DNA of 64,000 nt from Microbacterium dextranolyticum (GCF_016907295.1 NZ_JAFBBR010000001.1:682001-746000); one strand, 5' to 3'. Shown: positions 18,412 to 27,585, counted from the stretch's first letter. Notes: generated by a model from the sequence alone, not told the origin. Numbers and translations are program-made.

Positions 18412-20247
18412 ATGAAAGCAACCTTCCTGAAAAGGAACCCATTCTGGCTCGCGCTGTCATTGGTGCTGATGCTGATGTCAGCGATAGTCGCATCTGCGGT
18501 ACAGACGAACGCCGGGACCGTCGCGGTAAAGGACATGCGGTGGGAGACGTCGTCGGGCCAGATGATCAGCGCCCTTCTGTTCAAGCCCGACGCGGTGACC
18601 GCCGACTCGCAGGCCCCTGCCATCATCGTGTCGCACGGCTGGTGGAACAACCGCGAGATGCAGGACGCCAACTTTGTTGAACTCGCTCGTCGCGGGTACG
18701 TCGTGGTGTCCATCGACATGTACGGGCACGGCAACTCATCTCCGCTGGTCAACGACCAAGTACAACTGGGCGGCACCGGCATGTACGACGTCGTGAAGCT
18801 CGTCGCCGATCTGCCATATGTGGACCCCGACATGATCGGCGTCTCCGGACACTCCAACGGCGCGCGGGCCGCGAACTTCTCGGTGGCCCTGGACAACGAG
18901 GCCGACGAGCAGCTCATCGATGCAGTCTTCCTCGTCGACAACGACCCGGTCTACACGGACGCCGACGGCGCGTACACGAACATCTACGGCACGCGCGACG
19001 TCGGTCTCGTCGCCGACCAGTACGACGAGTTCTTCTTCCGCAGCTACAGCCCGGAGGGTGTCGCACTGACCCCGCCGCGCGATTACATCTCGACCCCTAA
19101 CGCGCAGTCCTTCCTGAACTTCGGCGCCGACCCGGCCGAAGGCGACCCGCGCTCGGCCGGTGAGTTCTACGCAGAGGGGGATGCCGATCGCATCGTCTAC
19201 ACCCCTGCCGAGACGCACCCGTGGGGCACGATCTCGAAGACGACCGTGGGTAGTCAGGTCGAGTTCTGGGAGCGCGTGTTCCCCGCCCCGAACGCGATCG
19301 ATCCGGGCACCCAGGTGTGGCAGGTCAAAGAGACGGCGACCGCGTTCGGTCTCATCGGCTTCGGCATCTTCCTCGTCGCCTTCGCGCGTGCGCTCCTCGG
19401 CACGCGCGCCTTCGCGGGCCTCCGGGTCACCGACCCCGCCCCGCTCGCGGCCACGAGCCGCAAGGGCCTGGCCTGGTTCTGGGGCGGCCTGGTCGTCTCG
19501 GCGCTGTTCTCGGGCTGGAGCTACGTCTGGCTGAGCCAGCAGCCTGTGATGCAGGGCATTGCTTTCAATGCCGTGCCGACGATCTTCACCCAGGGCGCCG
19601 TGTTCTTCATCGCCACTTGGGCGGCGATCAACGGCGTCGCGGGGCTGATCATCATGACGGTCTCCTACTTCGCGTTCGGCAAGAAGAACAGCGTCGACCT
19701 GCGGGCCGCTGGGGTTCTGCCCGGCTGGAGGAAGTTCTTCCACGGCATCGGCCTCGGAGCGGTCGTCGTCGCGGCCGGATTCGGCATCGTCTTCGTGCTC
19801 GACTACTTCTTCAAGACCGACTTCCGGTTCTGGGTCGTGGCCGTCAAGGCGTTCGGAGCGGACAAGCTGTGGATCGGCCTGCTCTACGTGCCGTTCTTCC
19901 TCGTGTACTTCCTCGCGAACTCGGTGGCAATCAACGGCTTCAACCGGTTCACGCTGCGCGGCAAGGAATGGCTCAATACGCTGGTGCTCGCCCTGGCAAA
20001 CGCGATCGCACCGATCGTACTCGTGATCGCCCAGTATGCGACGTTCTTCATCACCGGTGAGACCATCCCCGGCTTCGGCGGCATCTTCAGCATCTGGCTG
20101 TTCCCGGTCATCCTCATCCTGGCGGTCTCGGCCGTGATCTCGCGCAAAATTTACCGTGCGACGAACAACCCGTATATCGGGGGCTTCATCAACGCCGCCG
20201 TCGTGACGATCATTTCGGTCTCCAACACGCTAACCGTCGTGTACTGA
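18412..20247 (+). CDS. Membrane-anchored alpha/beta hydrolase fused to a polytopic membrane domain
   Basis: The 611-residue protein has an N-terminal signal anchor (about 9-32), then an alpha/beta-hydrolase domain predicted outside (about 40-300) with the oxyanion motif SHGWWNN, nucleophile elbow GVSGHSNGAR and a late His in AETHPWG. The C-terminal half (about 315-611) has some seven hydrophobic helices. AAGGAG precedes the ATG. It follows glpK by 58 bases and ends at a strong terminator, so it belongs to the glycerol operon. A plausible role is release of glycerol from an extracellular or membrane ester, but this is inference and no family name is recognised for the fusion. Confidence 0.82.
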   Translation: MKATFLKRNPFWLALSLVLMLMSAIVASAVQTNAGTVAVKDMRWETSSGQMISALLFKPDAVTADSQAPAIIVSHGWWNNREMQDANFVELARRGYVVVSIDMYGHGNSSPLVNDQVQLGGTGMYDVVKLVADLPYVDPDMIGVSGHSNGARAANFSVALDNEADEQLIDAVFLVDNDPVYTDADGAYTNIYGTRDVGLVADQYDEFFFRSYSPEGVALTPPRDYISTPNAQSFLNFGADPAEGDPRSAGEFYAEGDADRIVYTPAETHPWGTISKTTVGSQVEFWERVFPAPNAIDPGTQVWQVKETATAFGLIGFGIFLVAFARALLGTRAFAGLRVTDPAPLAATSRKGLAWFWGGLVVSALFSGWSYVWLSQQPVMQGIAFNAVPTIFTQGAVFFIATWAAINGVAGLIIMTVSYFAFGKKNSVDLRAAGVLPGWRKFFHGIGLGAVVVAAGFGIVFVLDYFFKTDFRFWVVAVKAFGADKLWIGLLYVPFFLVYFLANSVAINGFNRFTLRGKEWLNTLVLALANAIAPIVLVIAQYATFFITGETIPGFGGIFSIWLFPVILILAVSAVISRKIYRATNNPYIGGFINAAVVTIISVSNTLTVVY

Positions 20248-20264
20248 CCAGTCTCACCGAGTCG

Positions 20265-20310
20265 GACAGAGGGAGCGCTTCCGCCTTGAGGCGGGGGCGC
20301 TTCCTCTGTC
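20265..20310 (+). terminator. Long hairpin terminator of the glycerol operon
   Basis: The arms GACAGAGGGAGCGCTTCCGCC and GGCGGGGGCGCTTCCTCTGTC pair across a TTGA loop with few mismatches, starting 17 bases after the stop. No long T run follows. Confidence 0.75.
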
Positions 20311-20498
20311 GCGTCAAGGGGTCAGGCGAAGCCGGCACTGAACCACTTCGCGATCGCATTCGAAAGCCGGATCACCTGATGACCGCCAGATCAGATCCAC
20401 CGTTATCGGACAGACCCAGTCGAGCTATCCGTGCGCCGACCAGCTGCCCGACCGTGCTGCGAATTTGGTGCCACGCGGGATGACGGTGTGACGCAGGT

Positions 20499-21125
20499 TC
20501 AGCGCAGGATGCCGCGTTGTCTGGCTGCGGAGACGGCTGCGGTTCGTGAGGTGACGGCGAGTTTCGTGAAGATGTGGGCGAGGTGGGATTTGACGGTGGT
20601 CTCGCTGACGAAGAGTTCGGTTGCGATGTCGGTATTGGAGTGGCCGGCCGCGACGAGCTCAAGCACCTGCATCTCGCGACTACTGAGGCTTGCTTCGGGG
20701 GCTCGCATGCGGCTCAGAAGCCTTGAGGCGATGACGGGAGCGAGGGCGCTTTCCCCTGCGGCGGCGGCCCGGACGGCTGCGGCGAGCTCGTGGGGCGGGG
20801 CGTCTTTGAGGAGGTAGCCGCTGGCGCCGGCTTCGACGGCTCCCAGGATGTCGGCGTCGGAGTCGTAATTGGTGAGTACGAGCACGTAGGGGGCTGCGTC
20901 GAGGGCACGGATCCGCCGTGTCGCGTCGGCTCCGGTCATTGCGGCGTGAGCGCCGAACTGGAGATCCATCAGTACGACGTCAGGGTTGCTGTGTTCTGCG
21001 GCGGAAACCGCTTCGTCGGGTGTGGCAGCTTCCGCGATGACGTCTATGTCCCCCTCGAGGGCGAAGAGTGCTACCAGTCCGGCGCGGACGATGGGATGGT
21101 CATCGGCGATCAGAAGCCGGATCAT
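20499..21125 (-). CDS. LuxR-family (NarL-type) response regulator
   Basis: The 208-residue protein has a receiver domain with acidic pair D8-D9, phospho-acceptor D54 (VVLMDLQFG), a Thr switch (VLVLTNYD) and conserved Lys (LLKDAPP), then a LuxR HTH (about 145-200, LSSREMQVLELVAAGHSNTD). It overlaps the histidine kinase by 4 bases (ATGA). The pair is divergent from an ABC transporter that it probably regulates. Confidence 0.94.
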   Translation of the reverse strand: MIRLLIADDHPIVRAGLVALFALEGDIDVIAEAATPDEAVSAAEHSNPDVVLMDLQFGAHAAMTGADATRRIRALDAAPYVLVLTNYDSDADILGAVEAGASGYLLKDAPPHELAAAVRAAAAGESALAPVIASRLLSRMRAPEASLSSREMQVLELVAAGHSNTDIATELFVSETTVKSHLAHIFTKLAVTSRTAAVSAARQRGILR

Positions 21126-22309
21126 GCGAACTTCTCCAAAGTGAGCTCGACGGTCAGTTGCGTTCCTCCGCCGGGGTGGGTGTCGATGGTGAGGCTGCCA
21201 CCGAGTTGTTCTGCGCGTTCGCGAATCGCTTGGAGCCCGAACGAATCTGAGCGCCCGCGCGACCCGATGGTCGCGATGTGGGGGTCGAAGCCTTCACCGT
21301 CGTCGGCGATGGTGAACTGAAGTCGCTCGTGATCGGCGGCGAGAGTGATGGTCGCGGTGGTGGCATGCGCGTGCTGGATGGCGTTGGCGATGGCTCCCTG
21401 CGCGATTCGCAGGAGCGCCGTCTGGACCTGCATGGGCAGATCGACCGTGTCGGATACACGCACGTTGACGTGGAGTCCTTGCGCTGCCCATTGGGAGTCG
21501 GCGAGCCTCCGCAGTGCCCCGCCGAGTCCCCGGTCGTCAAGGTCGGGTGGGGTGAGTTCGCGGATGAACCGGCGTGCATCGGCAAGATTGCCGGCTGCCG
21601 TCTCTCGGGCGAGGCGGATGTGTTCGGCGCCAGGGCGATCAGGGTCGGCTCTTTCGGCGGCGTAGAGGAGCATCTGGATGCTGGAGAGGCCCTGCGCGAC
21701 GGTGTCGTGAATTTCGCGGGCCAGCCGGGCGCGTTCGGCGAGGACTCCGGATTCGTGTTCGGTTGCGGCGAGCTGTCCTCGGGTGGCGAGCAGCTCGCCC
21801 ATGAGGGTCTCGCGTTGTTGCGCCTCGCGGGCCAGAGCCTGGTAGCCGAGACCGATCAGGAGGGCGACTCCTGCGCCGATTAGTGGGCCGACGACTCCCG
21901 CGAGACTCCATCCGTTGTGGATGCCAAGCGCACAGATGGCAGTCACGGTAGCGACGACGATCGCGGCAGCGCCCCACCAGGGGCCGAGGAGATGGAGGTA
22001 GAGGAAGAACAGGGGGAACACGAGGTACGCGGCCTCGGGTGTCAGCCACAAAAGGACCACCCACTCGAGCGTGAGCGCCGCCAACCACAGCAGGCGCAGG
22101 GCGCGGGCACTCTGACCTGTGGTCCTGGTCTTTACCGCCCCGACCCCGTATGTGGCGATCATCACCAGCGTGAGGACGATCGCGGCGACGCTGCTCTCCG
22201 TGGGTGAGATCACCGCGCGGACGATGACCAGAACGGCGAGAGCAGCGAAAAGTACATGCAGCCCGGTGCGCAGACCCACGAATACGGGGGTGAGAGCTGT
22301 GTGGGGCAT
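21122..22309 (-). CDS. Sensor histidine kinase (HisKA_3 / NarX-DesK type)
   Basis: The 395-residue kinase has about four to six N-terminal membrane helices (to about residue 160) with no large extracytoplasmic domain, suggesting membrane or envelope sensing. The H-box ARLAREIHDTVAQGLSSIQM carries the phospho-accepting His. HATPase motifs follow (N-box AIQHAHA, G-box ADDGEGFDP). The ATG at 22309 is fixed by a leaderless TAGGAT box, and a longer frame to 22372 would run through the promoter. Overlaps the regulator gene. Confidence 0.92.
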   Translation of the reverse strand: MPHTALTPVFVGLRTGLHVLFAALAVLVIVRAVISPTESSVAAIVLTLVMIATYGVGAVKTRTTGQSARALRLLWLAALTLEWVVLLWLTPEAAYLVFPLFFLYLHLLGPWWGAAAIVVATVTAICALGIHNGWSLAGVVGPLIGAGVALLIGLGYQALAREAQQRETLMGELLATRGQLAATEHESGVLAERARLAREIHDTVAQGLSSIQMLLYAAERADPDRPGAEHIRLARETAAGNLADARRFIRELTPPDLDDRGLGGALRRLADSQWAAQGLHVNVRVSDTVDLPMQVQTALLRIAQGAIANAIQHAHATTATITLAADHERLQFTIADDGEGFDPHIATIGSRGRSDSFGLQAIRERAEQLGGSLTIDTHPGGGTQLTVELTLEKFA

Positions 22310-22316
22310 GGACCGA

Positions 22317-22322
22317 ATCCTA
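22317..22322 (-). promoter_or_regulatory. TAGGAT -10 box, leaderless promoter of the two-component operon
   Basis: Minus-strand TAGGAT is 7 bases before ATG 22309. Confidence 0.5.
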
Positions 22323-22472
22323 CGCATCGATAGGGCGACGGCATCGTCCGAAAGGATGACTTCTCCAGCCACCCTTCAGTCGGCAAAGTCTGTGCGGGCG
22401 GGCGATGAGATCGCAGGTCAAGAAAGGAAAAGTGGTACGTGTCCCCAGCTCGGGTGACCGGAAAGGAATCTC

Positions 22473-23543
22473 ATGTTCGTCGCGCTCCGCGACCTACGCT
22501 TCGCCCGCGGCCGATTCGTCTTGATCGGTTCGGTCGTTGCCCTCATCACCGTTCTCGTCGGGTTCCTCAGCGGCCTGACCGGCGGCCTTGCCACCCAGAA
22601 CATCTCCGCCGTCCTGTCGATCCCAGCCGATCGGGTCGTCTTCTCTGCGCTCACCACGGACGGCGCGGACGCAAGCTTCTCCGACTCCACCATCACCGAA
22701 CAGCAGACCACCGACTGGGACACAGCGGCCGGCGTCACCTCGGCAGAACCGATCGGGATCAGCCAGACCCGGGCAGAGGCCGGCGACGCCCGCATCGCGA
22801 TCGCCATCTTCGGTGTGCAACCCGGATTCAACGCCACCGCCCCCTCCCAGGACGGTCGGGTGAGCCTCTCCGCTCCCGCAGCCAAAGACCTCGCCGTCGC
22901 TACCGGAGATGACGTGACAATCGCCGGGACAACGTACACGGTCGAAACGATCGCTGGCGATGCCTGGTACAGCCACACCCCCGTAGTGGAGATGACCCTG
23001 TCCGACTGGCAGGCCTACTCGGCAGCCACTGGCAACCCCGATGCTTACGCGACGGTTCTCGCTGTCACCGGTTCCCCGGACTGGGAGACCGTGGACACCG
23101 CGACCTCGACCGTCTCCCACACCGTCCTGGGGTCGTTGACCGCGCTCAGCGCGTTCCGCTCCGAGATCGGGTCCCTCCTGTTGATGGTCACCATGCTGTT
23201 CGGCATCTCGGGTCTGGTCATCGGCGCGTTCTTCACCGTCTGGACCATGCAACGCAAGGGCGACATCGCCGTGCTCAAAGCACTCGGCGCCAGCACCTCC
23301 TCGCTGGTCCGGGACGCGCTGGGTCAGGCGCTGATCGTGCTGCTTCTGGGGATAGGGATCGGGTTGGGTCTGGTCACCCTCTTCGGCGCCCTCGCCGGCA
23401 CAGCCCTGCCGTTCCTCCTGAACCCGTTCACGACACTGCTGCCCGGCGTGATCATGATCACGCTCGGCCTCGCTGGAGCCGCATTCGCGCTCCGCTCCGT
23501 GACCTCCGCCGACCCCCTCACCGCCCTCGGGAGCAACCGATGA
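22473..23543 (+). CDS. ABC transporter permease, FtsX/MacB type
   Basis: The 356-residue protein has one N-terminal helix (about 14-36), an extracytoplasmic domain of about 190 residues (MacB periplasmic-core-like) and three C-terminal helices (about 230-350), the usual FtsX layout. GGAAAGGAATCTC lies directly upstream of the ATG. Its stop overlaps the next gene's ATG by 4 bases. Such transporters handle lipids, peptides or antibiotics, and the adjacent two-component system suggests an envelope-stress module. Confidence 0.9.
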   Translation: MFVALRDLRFARGRFVLIGSVVALITVLVGFLSGLTGGLATQNISAVLSIPADRVVFSALTTDGADASFSDSTITEQQTTDWDTAAGVTSAEPIGISQTRAEAGDARIAIAIFGVQPGFNATAPSQDGRVSLSAPAAKDLAVATGDDVTIAGTTYTVETIAGDAWYSHTPVVEMTLSDWQAYSAATGNPDAYATVLAVTGSPDWETVDTATSTVSHTVLGSLTALSAFRSEIGSLLLMVTMLFGISGLVIGAFFTVWTMQRKGDIAVLKALGASTSSLVRDALGQALIVLLLGIGIGLGLVTLFGALAGTALPFLLNPFTTLLPGVIMITLGLAGAAFALRSVTSADPLTALGSNR

Positions 23544-24235
23544 TCCGCCTCGACAACATCACCCTCACCTTTCCCGACGGCGACAATCGCGTCACCGCCG
23601 TCAACCAGGTCAGCCTCACCGCTCACCCAGGAACCGTCACCGGCATCACCGGCCCCAGCGGCTCCGGCAAATCCAGCCTCCTCGCCGTGGCGGCGACCCT
23701 CATCCGCCCCGACAGCGGGCAGGTCATCATCGACGACATCGACGCCACCCGCCTCACTCCCGGCGAAGCGACTGAGACCCGCCGGGACAAAATCGGCATC
23801 GTCTTCCAGCAGTCCAACCTCATCCCGTCCCTGACCGCGCTCGAGCAGCTGTCCGTCATGAACGAGCTCGGTGCACGCCACTCCCGCCGAAACCGTGGCC
23901 AGGCGGCCAAACGAGCCGAGACGCTTCTAGACGCGGTCGGACTCGCCGACCACCGAGACAAACGACCCCACCAGCTCTCCGGAGGGCAACGTCAGCGAGT
24001 GAACATCGCCCGCGCCCTGATGAACGACCCCAGCGCGCTTCTCGTCGACGAACCCACCAGTGCGCTCGACCAGGAACGCGGCGCCAGCATCATCGAACTC
24101 ATCCTGCGCCTCACCGACGAGCTGAACACCTCGACGCTGCTCGTCACCCACGACCTCGTCCACCTTCCCCGGATGCACGGCGTCGTCAACCTCGTCGACG
24201 GCACACTCGTCGACACCGTCTCTGCCGCCGCCTAA
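23540..24235 (+). CDS. ABC transporter ATP-binding protein, LolD/MacB type
   Basis: The 231-residue ATPase has Walker A GPSGSGKSS, Q-loop FQQSNLIPSLTALEQ, signature LSGGQRQRVNIARAL, Walker B ALLVDEPTSALD and H-loop VTHD. Size and Q-loop neighbourhood are typical of MacB/LolD partners of FtsX-type permeases. Coupled to the upstream permease. Confidence 0.95.
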   Translation: MIRLDNITLTFPDGDNRVTAVNQVSLTAHPGTVTGITGPSGSGKSSLLAVAATLIRPDSGQVIIDDIDATRLTPGEATETRRDKIGIVFQQSNLIPSLTALEQLSVMNELGARHSRRNRGQAAKRAETLLDAVGLADHRDKRPHQLSGGQRQRVNIARALMNDPSALLVDEPTSALDQERGASIIELILRLTDELNTSTLLVTHDLVHLPRMHGVVNLVDGTLVDTVSAAA

Positions 24236-24265
24236 CTACCCGCCGCCCCCAGCAAAGGAATCTTC

Positions 24266-24685
24266 TTGGACCTTCTGTTCGGCATCCTGCACGTCGCCAC
24301 CGCGGTCTTCATCATCGGCCCGATCGCCATCATCCCCATGACCGGACTGCGCGCGCTGCGCACCGGAGACGCCGCCCGCGCCACGGCCTCAGCGAAAAGC
24401 GTCCGCCTCCTCACCTACCTGTCCGTGCTGGTGGTTGTCACCGGATTCGGTGTGATGGGCATGGCAGACCCGAAATACGACCTCTCCATCACCACCCCGT
24501 GGGTTCTGGGCTCCCTCATCCTTTATGTGATCGCCGTTGCCCTCACACTCGGGATCGTCATCCCCACCTACCTGCACCCGGAACGGCGTGAACCGAAGCA
24601 GCGCTACATCCGCGCTGCGGCGAGCTCGGGCATCGCAACCATCAGCCTGGTCGCAATAGTCGTCCTCATGGTGTGGAAGCCGTAG
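24266..24685 (+). CDS. Small DUF2269-like integral membrane protein
   Basis: The 139-residue protein has four predicted helices (about 2-24, 46-66, 76-98, 112-135). TTG is the start, supported by AAAGGAATCTTC, nearly identical to the site before the ABC permease. It follows the ATPase by 30 bases and is presumably its third operon member. The DUF2269 label is from overall pattern and the role is unknown. Confidence 0.75.
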   Translation: MDLLFGILHVATAVFIIGPIAIIPMTGLRALRTGDAARATASAKSVRLLTYLSVLVVVTGFGVMGMADPKYDLSITTPWVLGSLILYVIAVALTLGIVIPTYLHPERREPKQRYIRAAASSGIATISLVAIVVLMVWKP

Positions 24686-24724
24686 CGCCGCATGGACATC
24701 GAATCACCGGTACGGATTACTCGT

Positions 24725-24748
24725 GCCGGCCCCTACCACAGGGCCGGT
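24725..24748 (+). terminator. Possible hairpin terminator after the ABC operon
   Basis: CCGGCCC and GGGCCGG pair across an 8-base loop about 40 bases after the stop. There is no T tract. Confidence 0.4.
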
Positions 24749-24795
24749 GGCCGGGCATGATGAACGGGTCAGTTCGAGCGCCGCGAGAGCACCCG

Positions 24796-25014
24796 TTATA
24801 GGGGCCGACACGGGCTGACTAGAACGGTCAATTGATCGAATTGCACCGTAGCGTCAGCGGGGTCTAGCGCCCCGGCCTCGACCTGGCTGACGATGTCCGC
24901 GAACGCGGCGCGTTCTGCCGTGTAACGACGATCTGATGGTTCTTGCTGGGCATCCAGCGCTGCGACCACGCGTAAGCCCGCATGTACGGCGGAGATGGTC
25001 CATCGTGGTTTCAT
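24796..25014 (-). CDS. Small hypothetical protein (72 aa)
   Basis: ATG 25014 is preceded by GGAG with a 5-base spacer, so translation is plausible. The C-terminal half (AAFADIVSQVEAGALDPADA) resembles the neighbouring ORF at 25138-25365, which suggests a duplicated small family. No known domain recognised. It lies at the edge of the mobile region. Confidence 0.5.
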   Translation of the reverse strand: MKPRWTISAVHAGLRVVAALDAQQEPSDRRYTAERAAFADIVSQVEAGALDPADATVQFDQLTVLVSPCRPL

Positions 25015-25137
25015 TATCCGCTCCATTGGTGTGACGGAAAAGCGGGGGTGACGTGCGGTGGGTGCTGGTTACGCATCCGCGCCTGACACTCCGGCAACGA
25101 TGCGGTGTGGGCAAAGAGCTGTAGCGCCGGATGCGGC

Positions 25138-25365
25138 TCACCCCGCGTGTGCTGCGGCCTCGCGGATCATCCGTAGTGCTTCTCTGTGCATGATCAGCCG
25201 GGCCGTGACGTGCCGCAGCTGTTCGGTAGCCACCTCAGGACTCACCCGCCGTTGTTCGACATCCCTGACGATGCGTGCCAGGAGCGAACGCGCGTCGGCG
25301 TAGATCCCGACTGTACGAAACGGAAGCGAGTCGAGTGCCTCGTGTGCGCAGAGGCGCGCGCTCAT
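25138..25365 (-). CDS. Small hypothetical protein (75 aa), related to its neighbour
   Basis: The segment ARSLLARIVRDVEQRRVSPE aligns with the equivalent part of the 24796-25014 protein. No clear ribosome site is present at ATG 25365. The frame stays open upstream to the IS3 end at 25551, so it may be the surviving C-terminus of a longer protein cut by the insertion. Confidence 0.4.
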   Translation of the reverse strand: MSARLCAHEALDSLPFRTVGIYADARSLLARIVRDVEQRRVSPEVATEQLRHVTARLIMHREALRMIREAAAHAG

Positions 25366-25616
25366 CGCCGGAGGTGTCCACACGGACGAGAGCGTCGGCG
25401 TCCTGCCGAGTCGGTCTGGGACGGTCGCGCCGCCGTCGTCCTCCCAGCGGTGAACCTGCTTGACCGTGGGGGTGCGGTCTGAGACGACCTTGCGGTCGTC
25501 TCCTGGGCTGCGGACGAAACGGTCGCCCGGGCGCGCACTCAAGCGGTGACGGGTCTGCCCCGGGTTTGGTTGACATCTGAACTGTGAGGATTCGTCCTCG
25601 CTGGAAGGATGTTCTT

Positions 25617-25904
25617 GTGGCAAAGCCCTATCCCCGAGAGTTCCGCGATGATGTCGTGGCCGTGGCCCGGAAGGGTCAAGCGCCGCTGGCACAGATCGCG
25701 AAAGACTTCGGTATCTCCGAAGGCTCATTGAGCAACTGGATGAAGCAGGCCGACGTCGAGGACGGCAAGCGTGCCGGCCTGACCGACGACGAGCGCAAGC
25801 AGCTGCGTGAGGCGAACAAGCGGATCCGGCTGTTGGAGCAGGAGAACGAGGTGCTGCGGCGGGCCGCGGCGTATCTGTCGCAGGCGAACCTGCCGGGAAA
25901 ATAG
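25617..25904 (+). CDS. IS3-family transposase OrfA
   Basis: The 95-residue protein carries an N-terminal HTH (PREFRDDVVAVARKG, ISEGSLSNWMKQ) and a C-terminal leucine-zipper-like helix (LREANKRIRLLEQENEVLRR), as in IS3 OrfA. GTG 25617 is preceded by GAAGGA. It ends GGA AAA TAG. A -1 slip on the A4 run (25898-25901) puts ribosomes into orfB (ATA GTC TTC...), making an OrfAB fusion of roughly 395 residues. Confidence 0.9.
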   Translation: MAKPYPREFRDDVVAVARKGQAPLAQIAKDFGISEGSLSNWMKQADVEDGKRAGLTDDERKQLREANKRIRLLEQENEVLRRAAAYLSQANLPGK

Positions 25905-25924
25905 TCTTCCCGCTCGTCCACGAG

Positions 25925-26806
25925 ATGGCTGCGGCCGGTGCTCCCGTGAGGGTGCCGGTCGCGGTGGCGTTGCGGGTCCTCGGCCTGTCCAGGCAGGGGT
26001 ACTACCAGTGGCTCAAAGACCCGGTCTCCCAGCCGGACTGGGACGACGCGCACCTGATCGATGCGCTCTACGACCTCCATGCCGACGACGTCACGCTCGG
26101 CTACAGGTTCCTCACCGACGAGCTCGAGAGCGAGCACGGGATCTCCGCGAGCGAGAACCGGGTGCACCGACTCTGCCGGATCGCGGGGATCCACGCGTCC
26201 CACCACCGCAAGCGCAGCAAACCCGGCAGCACGGGACCTGCGCCGCACGATGACCTGCTCGCGGTCGTCGACGAGCACGGCGTCATCCGGCACGAGTTCA
26301 TCGCCGACGGGGCGAACAAGGTCTGGCTCTGGGACATCTCGGAACACCCGACCAGAGAAGGCAAGCTCTACATCTGCGCGATCAAAGATGTCTGGTCGAA
26401 CAAGATCGTCGGTTACTCCATCGACACCCGCATGAAGTCATCTCTCGCCCGCGCGGCGATGCGCAACGCGATCGCGTTGCGCTCACCTGACGGCACGATC
26501 TGCCACTCCGACAGAGGCGGCCAGTTCCGCGCGAAACGCACCCAGAACCTGCTCCGCAACAACGGGCTCGTCGGCTCCATGGGCAGGTCTTACGGGGCCG
26601 GAGACAACGCGAGCATGGAGAGCTTTTTCAGCCTGCTCCAGAAGAACGTGCTGAACACGAGGCGCTGGGACACCCGCGCCGACCTTCGCCTCGCGATGGT
26701 CACCTGGATCGAAACGAAGTACAACCGCCGGCGCCGTCAACGCGGCCTCGGCAGACTCACCCCCATAGAGTTTGAGATGATCTACAAGGACGCAGAAGCG
26801 GCCTGA
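25925..26806 (+). CDS. IS3-family transposase OrfB (DDE integrase core)
   Basis: The 293-residue ORF contains the DDE catalytic triad D137 (VWLWDISE), D196 (ICHSDRGGQF) and E232 (DNASMESFF), with the 35-residue spacing of IS3 elements, plus an N-terminal HTH_21-like region. All key residues are intact. The frame extends upstream to the slip site at 25901, so the active protein is probably the frameshift fusion, not a product started at ATG 25925. Confidence 0.93.
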   Translation: MAAAGAPVRVPVAVALRVLGLSRQGYYQWLKDPVSQPDWDDAHLIDALYDLHADDVTLGYRFLTDELESEHGISASENRVHRLCRIAGIHASHHRKRSKPGSTGPAPHDDLLAVVDEHGVIRHEFIADGANKVWLWDISEHPTREGKLYICAIKDVWSNKIVGYSIDTRMKSSLARAAMRNAIALRSPDGTICHSDRGGQFRAKRTQNLLRNNGLVGSMGRSYGAGDNASMESFFSLLQKNVLNTRRWDTRADLRLAMVTWIETKYNRRRRQRGLGRLTPIEFEMIYKDAEAA

Positions 26807-26952
26807 TCACCCCAACCCCCGACTGTCAACAAGACTCGGGGCAGACCCCTTGAACGTCTCCACGGTGTCGATACTTCCGTATGAGTCGCTCGCTCGCGAA
26901 GTCTTAAGCGCTCTCCCAACCCTCACGCGACTGATGCGCCCGGCGGTGAAAG

Positions 26953-27543
26953 CTACGCGCCGGCGGGCCTACCAACGTTCGACGTCATCCCGACCAGCCA
27001 GCCAGCGGCCCTGGCCTTCTGGACCCAATCCGATGCGGTCCGCTCGGGAACATCCAACTCGAGGGCGATGAGCTTCACCGGTGGGAGGTCTGCCAGTGCG
27101 GCCGTGCCGTAGAGAATCTCGATGACCTCCCATCGCTCGCCCTTCATCCCTCGTTTCACGACGGCCTGCGCCATCCAGGGCGGGATGATGCGGCCCTCCG
27201 CGGTCGTGAGATCGGCGACTGTCGTCCACGACGCATTCGGATCATCGTCGAGCTGAAGTGCGACGCAGTGGGGGATCGCGACCTGCAGAATCGCCTGCGG
27301 TGCTGCGTGCTTCAAACGGTCTTCGTTGAAGTCGTCAGCGATCGCCCGGTTGACGATCGTGGTGATGATGTAGCGGCCGCGGCTCGCGCTGTAATGCGCT
27401 TCGATCGTCGTCTCGACGCCGGTCGACTCATCCACCGCGGTCGCGACGAACGCGGGAGCGATGCGCAGTGTCGACCCGACTGATTCCGAGGCGGCGGATG
27501 CCGACATCGCCTGGCCATCGATTGTCCGCACGTCGACCTTCAC
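26953..27543 (-). CDS. Hypothetical protein with C-terminal HTH-like segment
   Basis: About 196 residues if started at GTG 27543; ATG 27507 (184 residues) is also possible and neither has an ideal ribosome site. The C-terminus (LIALELDVPERTASDWVQKA) has the look of a helix-turn-helix used by small actinobacterial mobile-element proteins. The rest is unrecognised. It diverges from the excisionase-like gene, so a regulatory role for the element is plausible but unproven. Confidence 0.6.
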   Translation of the reverse strand: MKVDVRTIDGQAMSASAASESVGSTLRIAPAFVATAVDESTGVETTIEAHYSASRGRYIITTIVNRAIADDFNEDRLKHAAPQAILQVAIPHCVALQLDDDPNASWTTVADLTTAEGRIIPPWMAQAVVKRGMKGERWEVIEILYGTAALADLPPVKLIALELDVPERTASDWVQKARAAGWLVGMTSNVGRPAGA

Positions 27544-27585
27544 CCCCTCATCATGTCCTACTCGACACGAGTTCTGCAGAAGCCC

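Larger units (their letters stand above)
25551..26848 (+). mobile_element. Complete IS3-family insertion sequence
   Basis: The element is about 1.3 kb and bounded by imperfect 25-bp inverted repeats: GGGTCTGCCCCGGGTTTGG at the left (25551 on) and the complement of GGGTCTGCCCCGAGTCTTG at the right (26824-26848). Inside are orfA and orfB in the -1 arrangement of the family. The flanks (TGAC on the left, CTTG on the right) show no target-site duplication, so the surroundings were probably rearranged after insertion. Confidence 0.88.
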
